Assembly (NCBI GenBank): GCA_025465405.1
Contig: JAODNL010000037.1
Location: forward strand, 1 to 7,796
DNA length: 7,796 nt
From: Pseudonocardiales bacterium
Lineage (GTDB): Bacteria > Actinomycetota > Actinomycetes > Mycobacteriales > Jatrophihabitantaceae
Direction of reading: 5' to 3'
Shown here: piece after piece, positions 1 to 6,266 of the stretch
Numbering within the stretch: the first letter of the stretch is position 1
Layout of the letters: each line of letters starts with the position of its first letter
Notes under the pieces: generated by a model
The model's input: only the letters and a program-made list of their open reading frames with translations
The model's database searches: none
Told to the model about the DNA's origin: nothing
Translations under genes and position numbers: made by a program

Positions 1-469
1 GATCAACTCCGCGCTGGATCGCGGCGGCATGAGCGGCGCCGTCCAGTTCGCCATAGATCGCCGCGGCCTGATCATCACGGTCATCACGAACGCGCTCGTC
101 TTTCCCGGCAACAGCGCAACCCTGCTACCGGAAGGGCAGCGCATCCTCGGCGTCATCGCGCCGCCCCTGGACGGAACGTCGAACAACATCGAAGTGGACG
201 GGTTCACCAACCAGGAGAAGGTGAGCACGGACCCCTATCCGAGCGGATGGGAGTTGTCATCGGCGCGGGCCTCGGCGGTCGTCCGCTACCTGATCCATGG
301 CGGAGTCCTCGAGTCGCGGCTCAGCGCCGTCGGCTTCTCCGATCAACGACCGCTCTATCCCGCGAACGACCCGCGCTCGATCACCCGCAACCGTCGGGTC
401 GAGGTCGTCGTTCTCTCATCCCTGCCCCCAGCAGCCGGCGACCAGCTCCAGGCCGCCGGAGGCAGTTGA
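1..469 (+). CDS. motB: MotB, flagellar stator protein, C-terminal part (5' end outside window)
   Basis: This is the OmpA-like peptidoglycan-binding domain of the flagellar motor protein MotB, which anchors the proton-driven MotA/MotB stator to the cell wall. The reading frame is open from base 2, so the N-terminus, membrane helix and proton-channel Asp lie upstream. Visible family blocks are 'LVFPGNSATLLPEG' (bases 95-136), 'WELSSARASAVVRYLI' (bases 248-295), 'LSAVGFSDQRPL' and the terminal 'NRRVEVVVL'. These match the MotB form of the domain better than OmpA or Pal. The usual GHTD motif reads GFTN (bases 200-211), with Asn where a peptidoglycan-contacting Asp is expected. The TGA stop is 16 bases before fliL, so the two are probably co-transcribed, with motA expected just upstream. 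Identification is firm from the motifs and the neighbours; only the start is missing. Confidence 0.93.
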   Translation, partial: INSALDRGGMSGAVQFAIDRRGLIITVITNALVFPGNSATLLPEGQRILGVIAPPLDGTSNNIEVDGFTNQEKVSTDPYPSGWELSSARASAVVRYLIHGGVLESRLSAVGFSDQRPLYPANDPRSITRNRRVEVVVLSSLPPAAGDQLQAAGGS

Positions 470-473
470 TCTG

Positions 474-481
474 AAAGGAGG
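474..481 (+). promoter_or_regulatory. Strong ribosome binding site of fliL
   Basis: AAAGGAGG lies four bases before the ATG at 486. It is the best Shine-Dalgarno sequence in the window. It fixes the fliL start at 486 rather than an earlier in-frame ATG at 297, which lies inside motB. Confidence 0.85.
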
Positions 482-485
482 CGAC

Positions 486-1013
486 ATGACCGCACCGACC
501 GCGGCTCGTGAGAACCGTTGGGGCACCAACGGTCGCCGCGACGCATCCGTCACGTCGAAAGGCGACGTCGTGCCGGCCAAGGAAGGCGGCGACGCGGCCG
601 CACCGGTCCCGCCCAAGCGCGCCCGCTTGAAGTCGAAGAAGGCCCTGATCGCAATCGCGGCCGTGCTCGCCCTCGGCGCCGGCGGGTACACGTTCCTGAT
701 GCCGAGCAAGGTCGGACCACCCAGTGGCGGCGACGTCGTCTCGATGGACGCGACCACCCTGAATCTCACCGGCGGGCACTACCTCAAGATCGCGGTGGCG
801 GTTCAGCTCGTGAAGGGAAAGGCGACCGCGACCGGCTTCTACACCAGCCACGCCGCCGAGCTGACGATCGACGAGTTCAGCAACCGGACAGTCGAATCCC
901 TCTCGTCCAACGACGCCCGTAAGAAGCTCACTGCCGATCTTCTCGTGAAGATCCAGAAGGCGTACCCCGGGGAGGTGTTCAACGTCTTCCTGACCCAGTT
1001 CGTCACCCAGTAA
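486..1013 (+). CDS. fliL: FliL, flagellar basal-body associated / stator-supporting protein
   Basis: The product has 175 residues. FliL is a single-pass inner-membrane protein that surrounds or supports the MotA/MotB stator and affects torque. Residues 1-51 form a polar cytoplasmic tail ending in a basic patch (KRARLKSKK). Residues 53-72 (ALIAIAAVLALGAGGYTFLM) are the membrane helix. The rest is the exocytoplasmic FliL domain, with the typical 'YLKIAVAVQL' strand (residues 99-108), the helix 'LTADLLVKIQKAY' and the closing 'VFNVFLTQFVTQ'. The cytoplasmic tail is longer than in enteric FliL, which is about 154 residues in all. The start is set by the AAAGGAGG site, and the gene follows motB after 16 bases. 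It is followed by a hairpin and a new promoter, so it is probably the last gene of the upstream operon. FliL proteins are weakly conserved, but the topology, the C-terminus and the position between motB and fliM make the call secure. Confidence 0.9.
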   Translation: MTAPTAARENRWGTNGRRDASVTSKGDVVPAKEGGDAAAPVPPKRARLKSKKALIAIAAVLALGAGGYTFLMPSKVGPPSGGDVVSMDATTLNLTGGHYLKIAVAVQLVKGKATATGFYTSHAAELTIDEFSNRTVESLSSNDARKKLTADLLVKIQKAYPGEVFNVFLTQFVTQ

Positions 1014-1041
1014 TGGCTCCGGCCTTGGGCCCTAGCCGGCC

Positions 1042-1115
1042 GCCGCCACTCGGTGATCAAGACGTCCGAATGGTCGCCCGGGCAGCCGAAACGACGTCTT
1101 GATCACCACGGCGGC
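1042..1115 (+). terminator. Large inverted repeat between fliL and fliM, likely terminator
   Basis: GGTGATCAAGACGTC (1052-1066) and GACGTCTTGATCACC (1093-1107) are perfect 15-bp inverted copies with a 26-base loop. Outside them, GCCGCC (1042-1047) can pair with GGCGGC (1110-1115) across a small internal loop, and the central loop holds the self-complementary GCCCGGGC (1076-1083). No T-tract follows, so it is not a classical intrinsic terminator, although actinobacterial terminators often lack one. It lies 28 bases after the fliL stop and just before the fliM promoter. Termination, or insulation of the two units, is the simplest reading. It could instead be a dispersed palindromic repeat or an operator. 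Confidence 0.55.
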
Positions 1116-1122
1116 ATGATCG

Positions 1123-1151
1123 GCTCAGGTGCACCTCCGAGCTGCCGATAG
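1123..1151 (+). promoter_or_regulatory. Putative sigma-28 (FliA/WhiG-type) promoter of the fliM operon
   Basis: GCTCAGGT (1123-1130), 13 bases, then GCCGATAG (1144-1151). Written in the classical way this is TCAG-N15-GCCGATAG, against the flagellar sigma consensus TAAA-N15-GCCGATAA. The same bipartite sequence with the same spacing precedes flhA at 6377-6405. Transcription should start about seven bases after the -10 element, near G1158 or G1159. It lies directly after the inverted repeat that closes the fliL unit and would drive the seven-gene fliM-to-flhB block. This is a sequence match only. Confidence 0.7.
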
Positions 1152-1158
1152 CCAGAAG

Positions 1159-2103
1159 GTGCCAGCCAATCCGGTCAGCGAGCTCCGCGACGCCGCGCGC
1201 ACGCCGTCGGGTCCGCGAGGCAAGGTCGTGACGCCCTACGACTTCCGGCGGCCCACCAAGCTGTCCCGCGAACACGTCCGGATGTTGCAGATCGCGTACG
1301 AGACGTTCGCGCGCCGGCTGACCACCCTGCTCACCAGCGGCCTGCGCCAGGTCTGCTCGGTCACCGTGGCCGACATCACCCAGCAGAGCTACGAGGAATT
1401 CGTCACCGGCCTGGCGCCGCTGACGCTCATGGCTCCGATCGCGGTGCCGCCGCTGGCCGGCACCGGCGTGCTGGAGTTCTCGCTACCGACCGCGCTCACG
1501 GCGATCGACCACATGCTCGGCGGTCCAGGTGGGACCCAGCTCGCCCGCCCGCTGACCGACATCGAGACGACCCTGCTACGCGGGCTGCTCGAGCAGATGA
1601 TCGGCGTGCTGCGGTACTCCTTCGAGCCGATCGTGGCGATCGACCCCGAGCTCGGCGCGATCGAGTACAACCCGCAGTTCGTGCAGGCGGCCGGCGCCAC
1701 CGACGGCGTGGTCGTTGCCGCGTTCGACATGGTTGTCGGTAGCGAGTCCTGCCGGGCGACGCTGTGCCTGCCGCTCGCGCCGCTGCTGCCCCGTCTGATG
1801 GCCCAGCGCGTACGGAGCGACGGCGGGGCGGATGCCCGGCTCGCCGCAGAGACGGCGGCGCTCCGGCTGCGGGAGCGCCTCGGCGATGTGCCGGTAGACG
1901 TCACCGTCCTGTTCCATCCGGTCGCGCTCAGCCCGTCCCGCATCCTGTCCCTCGCCGAGGGTGACGTGCTTCCGCTGCGCCACCGCGTCGGCGTGCCGCT
2001 CACCGTCCAAGCCGGCGGGATCACGTTCGCCCAGGCCATCGCGGGCAAGTCGGGCTCGCTGTTGGCCGCCCTCATCGTCGACGACCCCCAGGAGCACGCG
2101 TGA
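1159..2103 (+). CDS. fliM: FliM, flagellar motor switch protein
   Basis: The product has 314 residues from this GTG. FliM links FliG to FliN in the rotor C-ring and takes part in direction switching. Residues 1-25 are polar and low in complexity. Residues 26-39 (PYDFRRPTKLSREH) open the FliM middle domain, which runs to about residue 215 and contains the GGPG motif (bases 1519-1530) expected at the FliG interface. A SpoA domain follows at about 235-310, with 'GDVLPLRHRVGVPLTV' typical of FliM/FliN. The N-terminal LSQxEIDALL peptide that binds phospho-CheY in other FliM proteins is absent. Start choice: the frame is open from 1120, and GTG 1129, GTG 1159 and GTG 1228 are all possible. GTG 1129 lies inside the -35 element of the predicted promoter, so it is unlikely. 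GTG 1159 sits at the predicted transcript start (leaderless). GTG 1228 has GAGG seven bases upstream and would remove the leader. The stop overlaps fliN by four bases (GTGA). Confidence 0.93.
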   Translation: MPANPVSELRDAARTPSGPRGKVVTPYDFRRPTKLSREHVRMLQIAYETFARRLTTLLTSGLRQVCSVTVADITQQSYEEFVTGLAPLTLMAPIAVPPLAGTGVLEFSLPTALTAIDHMLGGPGGTQLARPLTDIETTLLRGLLEQMIGVLRYSFEPIVAIDPELGAIEYNPQFVQAAGATDGVVVAAFDMVVGSESCRATLCLPLAPLLPRLMAQRVRSDGGADARLAAETAALRLRERLGDVPVDVTVLFHPVALSPSRILSLAEGDVLPLRHRVGVPLTVQAGGITFAQAIAGKSGSLLAALIVDDPQEHA

Positions 2104-2819
2104 TCACCGAAGCCCCGAGTGCCGTCACCGGCCTGCTCGCGACCGCCGCGGCAACCTTTGCCGCCACGCTCGCCAGCAGCGAACCACTGACCGCGGGCAG
2201 CCCCACCCGCGAGCCGGACGCGTTGGAGACCGGCCAGGCGGTGCTGGTGCATTTCACCGGCTCCTCGACGGGTGATCTCGTCGTCATCGTCGACGGCGAG
2301 CTCACCACCGTCCTGGGCGAATCGGAACTCGGCCCACTGGATCTGGCCGACGCCCTCGCGCCGGCGATCGACGCGGTGGCCACCTCGATCGGCCCGGTCG
2401 TGCTCGGTCCGCTGCAGGTGCTCGACGCGCGGCTGGCCCTGCACCGGGTGTTCGCGCACGCTGACGCGGCACTCGTGCCGCTGCACGGCAGGTCGGGTCC
2501 GCGCGCCGCGGTGGCGATCGGACTGCCGCAGGCCGCGGTCGACCGTCGTACCGCGATCGAGGACGTGCCGGCCCATCGCCTCGACCTGCTGCGCGGCGTC
2601 GAGATGGAGGCGACGGCCGAGCTCGGACGCGCGCGGATGACGGTCAACGACCTGCTCTCGCTTCGCACCGGCGCGGTGATCGAACTGGATCGGGCCGCCG
2701 GTTCCGCCGCTGACCTGTTCGTCAACGGTCGCCTGATCGCGCGCGGCGAGGTCGTCGTCATCGACGAGAACTACGGGCTGCGCATCACGCAGGTCGTCAC
2801 CGAGGAGATCGGGCGGTAG
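2100..2819 (+). CDS. fliN: FliN/FliY-type flagellar motor switch protein with extra N-terminal domain
   Basis: The product has 239 residues, against about 137 for enteric FliN. FliN forms the base of the C-ring and, with FliM, controls rotation and docks export components. Residues 162-236 are a clear SpoA domain: 'LLRGVEMEATAELGRARMTVNDLL', then 'LRTGAVIELDRAAG' and 'DLFVNGRLIARGEVVVIDENYGLRI'. Residues 1-145 form a second region with an alanine-rich helix, a strand pair 'AVLVHFTGSSTGDLVVIVDG' (47-66), a helix 'LADALAPAIDAVATSIG' (82-98) and further strands. It resembles a single CheC/FliY-like unit, but the paired Glu and Asn of CheC phosphatases are not visible, so a phosphatase role is not supported. 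The GTG start overlaps the fliM stop (GTGA) and is preceded by AGGAG (2090-2094), giving coupled translation. The product call is firm; the CheC-like reading of the first half is an inference. Confidence 0.93.
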   Translation: MITEAPSAVTGLLATAAATFAATLASSEPLTAGSPTREPDALETGQAVLVHFTGSSTGDLVVIVDGELTTVLGESELGPLDLADALAPAIDAVATSIGPVVLGPLQVLDARLALHRVFAHADAALVPLHGRSGPRAAVAIGLPQAAVDRRTAIEDVPAHRLDLLRGVEMEATAELGRARMTVNDLLSLRTGAVIELDRAAGSAADLFVNGRLIARGEVVVIDENYGLRITQVVTEEIGR

Positions 2820-2826
2820 TCGGACC

Positions 2827-3261
2827 ATGGACACCGTGGCGCTGGTGGGGCGTCTGTTCGTATCCCTCGCGGCCGTGCTCGGCCTCATGTGGGTGATCGC
2901 GCGCCGGGTCAAGCGACCCGGCAAGGCCAAGAGCACCAGGCTCATCGACGTATTGAGCCGGCAGCAGCTGTCGCGGACTTCGTCCGTCGCCGTCGTCCGG
3001 GTGATGGATCAGGCCCTCATCCTGGGCGTTACCGACGGCCAGGTCAGCGTCATCGGCGAGACCGACCTGGAGGCCGTTCAGGCCCGCCTCGAAGCGTCGG
3101 CGCCGACGAGGCCAGCACGGGTCCGTACCGCTCGCGCGGTTGCGAGCTCGCTCGACGACACTGCCTCGCGGAGCACCACGCTCGCCGGCTCGGCGCTGTC
3201 GCCCACGACCTGGCGGCAGGCCGTCGAGACGCTGCGCGACATGACGGCCCGCACCCGCTGA
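2827..3261 (+). CDS. fliO: FliO, flagellar export-gate assembly protein
   Basis: The product has 144 residues. FliO is a small bitopic membrane protein that helps assemble the FliP-FliQ-FliR export pore. Residues 5-25 form one membrane helix (ALVGRLFVSLAAVLGLMWVI), followed by a basic stretch (RRVKRPGKAK). The FliO domain then shows the usual 'LSRQQLSRTSSVAVVRV' and 'ALILGVTDGQVSVIGE' pattern at about residues 43-78. The last 60 residues are polar, Thr/Ser/Arg-rich and probably disordered. The ATG lies seven bases after the fliN stop with no clear ribosome binding site, which points to translational coupling. FliO is the least conserved export-gate protein, but this pattern and the place between fliN and fliP make the call reliable. 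Confidence 0.9.
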   Translation: MDTVALVGRLFVSLAAVLGLMWVIARRVKRPGKAKSTRLIDVLSRQQLSRTSSVAVVRVMDQALILGVTDGQVSVIGETDLEAVQARLEASAPTRPARVRTARAVASSLDDTASRSTTLAGSALSPTTWRQAVETLRDMTARTR

Positions 3262-3267
3262 TTCGCC

Positions 3268-4125
3268 ATGTCCTTCCGTACACGGGCGGCCGTGGCCGCT
3301 GCCGCGCTGCTGGCCTGCGTCTTCGGCGCACTCTGCCTCGGCACGGCGTCGGCGTCCGCGGCGCCAAGGCCCGCGTCGGTCGTCCATGCGGCACCGGTCA
3401 CTCCGTCGGCTCCGGCACCACCCAGCGGCCCTTCGACGGCGAAGTCGCCGACCGCTCCCAGCGGTGGAGACATCACCGTCAACGTCGGCACCAAGCCGAG
3501 CCAGTCGATCAACATTTTGATGCTCGTGACGGTCCTGTCGGTGGCACCGTCGCTGCTGCTGCTCGTCACGAGCTTCACGAAGATCTTCGTCGTCCTGTCG
3601 CTGACCCGTAACGCGCTCGGCCTCACCACCGTTCCGCCCAACCAGGTGCTGGCCGGGCTCTCCTTGTTCCTCAGCCTGTTCGTGATGGGTCCGGTGCTGT
3701 CGAAGGTCAACCAGGTCGGCATCCAGCCGTACCTGCATGGCACGAAGCCGCGCACCGCCGCGTGGACCGACGGGACGAAGCCGCTGCGCGAGTTCATGCT
3801 GGCGCACACCCGACCCCAGGAGATCGCGCTGATGCTGCGCGCCGGGGGGATGCCGAATCCGGCCGACAAGTCGAAGCTGGAGCTGACGACGATCATCCCG
3901 GCATTCGTGCTGTCCGAGCTTCGCTCGGCGATGATCATCGGCTTCGTCGTCTACGTGCCTTTCGTGATCATCGACCTCGTCGTGTCCTCGTCGCTGATGT
4001 CACTCGGCATGATGATGCTGCCGCCCGTCTCGGTGTCGCTGCCGTTCAAGCTGCTGCTCTTCGTCCTCGTCGACGGTTGGGGCTTGATCATCACTGCCCT
4101 CGTCCAGAGCTATCACACGGGATAG
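3268..4125 (+). CDS. fliP: FliP, flagellar type III export pore protein
   Basis: The product has 285 residues. FliP forms, with FliQ and FliR, the helical export pore in the basal-body membrane. An N-terminal signal peptide is clear: SFRTR, a hydrophobic core at 7-25, then an Ala-rich cleavage region near 28-32 (ASASAA). An exported Pro/Ala/Ser/Thr-rich segment follows (about 33-80), so the protein is some 40 residues longer than enteric FliP (245). The conserved core starts at 'NILMLVTVLSVAPSLLLLVTSF' split by the first helix. It contains 'TSFTKIFVVLSLTRNALG' (101-118) and the two FliP signatures, 'FVLSELRSAMIIGFVVYVPF' (213-232) and 'MSLGMMMLPPVSVSLPFKLL' (244-263), then 'FVLVDGW' (265-271). 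The ATG is the first in frame; it lies six bases after fliO, with no good Shine-Dalgarno site. Confidence 0.97.
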   Translation: MSFRTRAAVAAAALLACVFGALCLGTASASAAPRPASVVHAAPVTPSAPAPPSGPSTAKSPTAPSGGDITVNVGTKPSQSINILMLVTVLSVAPSLLLLVTSFTKIFVVLSLTRNALGLTTVPPNQVLAGLSLFLSLFVMGPVLSKVNQVGIQPYLHGTKPRTAAWTDGTKPLREFMLAHTRPQEIALMLRAGGMPNPADKSKLELTTIIPAFVLSELRSAMIIGFVVYVPFVIIDLVVSSSLMSLGMMMLPPVSVSLPFKLLLFVLVDGWGLIITALVQSYHTG

Positions 4126-4128
4126 GCC

Positions 4129-4398
4129 ATGACCGACACCCAGATCATTCACCTTGCCATGCAGGTGATGCTGGTGTCCGCGAAGCTCGCGGCGCCGGTG
4201 CTCGTGACCTCCCTCGTGATCGGCTTCGCGGTGTCGCTGTTCCAATCGGCCACGCAGATCCAGGAGTTCACGCTCGCATTCGTACCGAAAGCGGTCGGCG
4301 TCGGCATCGCGCTGCTCATCTGCGGGCACTGGATGCTCACGACGATGGTCAGCTTCACCCAGGAGTTGTTCGCCCAGATCCCGAAGCTGCTGGGCTGA
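4129..4398 (+). CDS. fliQ: FliQ, flagellar type III export pore protein
   Basis: The product has 89 residues, the normal length for this small two-helix membrane protein of the FliP5-Q4-R1 export pore. The helices are at about 14-38 and 50-76. Family landmarks are 'LAAPVLVTSLVIGFAVSLFQ' (20-39), 'ATQIQEFTLAFVPK' (41-54) and 'GHWMLTTMVSF' (66-76). The ATG lies three bases after the fliP stop, with GGATAGG just before it as a weak ribosome site. Confidence 0.97.
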   Translation: MTDTQIIHLAMQVMLVSAKLAAPVLVTSLVIGFAVSLFQSATQIQEFTLAFVPKAVGVGIALLICGHWMLTTMVSFTQELFAQIPKLLG

Positions 4399-4410
4399 GC
4401 TGAGCCGGCC

Positions 4411-5172
4411 GTGCAGTTCCAGTTCGCCTCCGCGTCGCTGGTGACGTTGCTGCTCGCCAGCACGCGAATCCTGGCGTGGTCGGTCGTCGCGCCGCCGCTG
4501 GCGACCGGCGGAGTGCCGAAGGTGATCAAGACCGTCTTGAGCGTGGCTCTCGGGCTGGCCGTCGTGCCGGTCGCGCAGCCGCATGCGCCGGCCGCGCAGT
4601 TCGTGCCCGTCGCCGAGTCGCTGCTCGAGCAGGTTCTGATCGGCGCGGCGCTCGGCTTCGTGACTCGGCTGGTGTTCTCAGCGGTAGAGGCAGCCGGCAG
4701 CCTGCTCGACCTGTTCGGGGGGTTCTCGCTGTCGGCCGCCTACGACCCGCTGATGACGACCATGACGTCGATCTACGGACGGTTCTACGCGCTGCTCGCG
4801 ACGACACTGATCTTCGCGACAAACGCACATCTCCTTATTTTTCAAGGCTTTCTTCGCACGTTCTCGTCCATACCGCTCGACGGCCACTTCTCGCTGGCGC
4901 GTCTCGATCGGGTGATCTCGAGCGGGGTGACGGACCTGTTCGTCGCCGCGTTGCAGATCGCCGGGCCCCTGATCGTCGTGCTGTTCATCGCCGACATCGC
5001 GCTGGGCGTGCTGAACCGGATCGCACCGCAGCTCAACGCGTTCTCGATGAGCTTTCCGATCAAGATCGGCCTCACGTTGTTGCTTGTGGGCATGGGTTTC
5101 ACGCTGATGCCGGGCGTCATAACGCAGCTCGCGGAACACGCGAACCGGCTGATCGGCGCAGTGACGGGATGA
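4411..5172 (+). CDS. fliR: FliR, flagellar type III export pore protein
   Basis: The product has 253 residues, the usual length. FliR closes the export pore as a single copy that resembles a FliP-FliQ fusion. It has about six hydrophobic segments and the familiar 'RLVFSAVEAAGSLLD' (86-100), 'DPLMTTMTSIYGRFYALLAT' (112-131), 'GVLNRIAPQLNAFSMSFPIK' (199-218) and a final hydrophobic helix before 'LAEHANRLIGA'. The start is GTG 4411, twelve bases after fliQ, with no strong ribosome site; no closer in-frame start would keep the N-terminal helix. The stop overlaps the flhB ATG (ATGA). Inside, codons 142-148 (bases 4834-4854) are an AT-rich cluster unlike the rest of the gene. Confidence 0.96.
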   Translation: MQFQFASASLVTLLLASTRILAWSVVAPPLATGGVPKVIKTVLSVALGLAVVPVAQPHAPAAQFVPVAESLLEQVLIGAALGFVTRLVFSAVEAAGSLLDLFGGFSLSAAYDPLMTTMTSIYGRFYALLATTLIFATNAHLLIFQGFLRTFSSIPLDGHFSLARLDRVISSGVTDLFVAALQIAGPLIVVLFIADIALGVLNRIAPQLNAFSMSFPIKIGLTLLLVGMGFTLMPGVITQLAEHANRLIGAVTG

Positions 5173-6266
5173 GCGGCGGCGAACGGACCGAGAAGGCGAC
5201 GCCGAAGCGGCGCAAGAAGGCGCGGCGCGACGGCCAGCTCGGCAACACCCCCGAGATCGGCGCGTGGCTCGGCATGCTGGCGGCGAGCTTCGTCGTGCCG
5301 CACGTGTTCCGATCGGTGATGAACACCGCCACGTCGACGATCATCCAGGCCGGCGCCACGATCCGCGACCCCGACACGGGTCGGGCTATCGCGGTCGCTA
5401 CCTCCGCAGTGCGCGGCGCGTTCTCGGCCGTACTACCTCTGGCCGTGCTGGTCGCATGCATCGGTGTCGCCTCCGTGGCCGCGCAGGGCGGGATCGTCGT
5501 CGCACCGAAGCTGCTCAAGCCGAAGTTCAGCCGACTCAATCCGCTGTCAGGGATCAAGCGGATGTTCGGCCCGCACGGCGCGTGGGCGCTGGTGAAGGCG
5601 CTGCTCAAGACGACCGCGCTGGCGCTCGTCGTGTTCCTGTCGGTGCGCCGCCTCGTCCCGACGGTCATGGGATCGGGCTCGCTGCCACTGGCCAGCCTGC
5701 TGTCGATCTGCGTGTCGACGGCGCTGTCGGTGCTTCGTTACGCGGCGGTCGCGGGCCTGCTGATGGCCGCGGCGGACTACGCCGTCGTGCGCCGGCGCAA
5801 CAACAAGCAGCTCAAGATGACCAAGCAGGAGATCAAGGAGGAGCTCAAGAGTTCGGAGGGCGATCCCCGGCTGCGTGGCGCGGTGCGGTCGAGGCAGATG
5901 GCCATGCGGCGCAACCGGATGATGGCCGACATCCCGCGCGCGGACGTGGTGGTCGTCAACCCGACACACGTCGCGGTGGCGCTGCGTTACGACCCGTCAC
6001 GGGGGGCGCCGCGCGTGGTGGCCAAGGGCGCCGATCACGTCGCCGCCCGGATCCGCGCCGTGGCCGAGCAGAATCGGGTGCCGATGGTCAGCGACGTGCC
6101 GTTGGCCCGCACGCTCTACCAGGTCTGCGACCTCGGCCAGGAGATCCCGCCCGACCTGTACAAGGCGGTCGCCACGGTGTTGGCGTTCATCATGACGCTG
6201 CGCAAACGCGGTTCGGCCGCCGGTGTGCACCGCGTCCGCACGCTGGTCCCGACGTCCTCCCGTTGA
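5169..6266 (+). CDS. flhB: FlhB, flagellar export substrate-specificity switch protein
   Basis: The product has 365 residues. FlhB wraps the export pore and, by cutting itself, changes export from rod/hook to filament substrates. The N-terminus 'GERTEKATPKRRKKARRDGQ' (4-23) is the family signature. Hydrophobic helices lie at about 30-45, 82-105, 137-163 and 178-204, with 'FSRLNPLSGIKRMF' (120-133) between them. The linker 'MTKQEIKEELKSSEGDPRLR' (217-236) leads to the cytoplasmic domain with an intact NPTH autocleavage site (264-267, followed by VAVALRY). Residues from about 346 form a short polar tail. The frame is open upstream to about 4476 inside fliR, but the canonical N-terminus and the ATGA overlap with fliR fix the start at 5169. 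A 214-base gap follows, so this is the last gene of the tight fliM-flhB unit. Confidence 0.97.
   Translation: MSGGERTEKATPKRRKKARRDGQLGNTPEIGAWLGMLAASFVVPHVFRSVMNTATSTIIQAGATIRDPDTGRAIAVATSAVRGAFSAVLPLAVLVACIGVASVAAQGGIVVAPKLLKPKFSRLNPLSGIKRMFGPHGAWALVKALLKTTALALVVFLSVRRLVPTVMGSGSLPLASLLSICVSTALSVLRYAAVAGLLMAAADYAVVRRRNNKQLKMTKQEIKEELKSSEGDPRLRGAVRSRQMAMRRNRMMADIPRADVVVVNPTHVAVALRYDPSRGAPRVVAKGADHVAARIRAVAEQNRVPMVSDVPLARTLYQVCDLGQEIPPDLYKAVATVLAFIMTLRKRGSAAGVHRVRTLVPTSSR

Noticed and set aside
297..485. Upstream extension of fliL to the ATG at 297
   Set aside because: It lies within the motB end in another frame, while AAAGGAGG at 474-481 points to ATG 486.
1389..2945. 518-residue open frame on the minus strand across fliM, fliN and the start of fliO
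   Set aside because: Its translation is low-complexity Arg/Ser/Gly-rich with no family motif, and it lies opposite well-supported genes. Long antisense frames are expected in GC-rich DNA.
2797..3938. Long minus-strand frames opposite fliO and fliP (2797-3807 and 3078-3938)
   Set aside because: No recognisable domain; they mirror the codon bias of the plus-strand genes.
4521..4540. Short inverted repeat TCAAGAC/GTCTTGA in fliR sharing 12 bases with the fliL-fliM hairpin
   Set aside because: It encodes conserved-looking VIKTVLS within fliR and is short. Probably a chance match, though listed as a point to check with the large inverted repeat.
4826..4841. AAGGAG-like ribosome site on the minus strand opposite the AT-rich patch in fliR
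   Set aside because: The following ATG is directly adjacent, with no spacing, and the antisense frame shows no protein family features.
4476..5168. Upstream extension of the flhB frame through fliR (231 extra residues)
   Set aside because: The extension is Arg-rich, lacks family similarity and overlaps nearly all of fliR. The canonical FlhB N-terminus begins at 5169.
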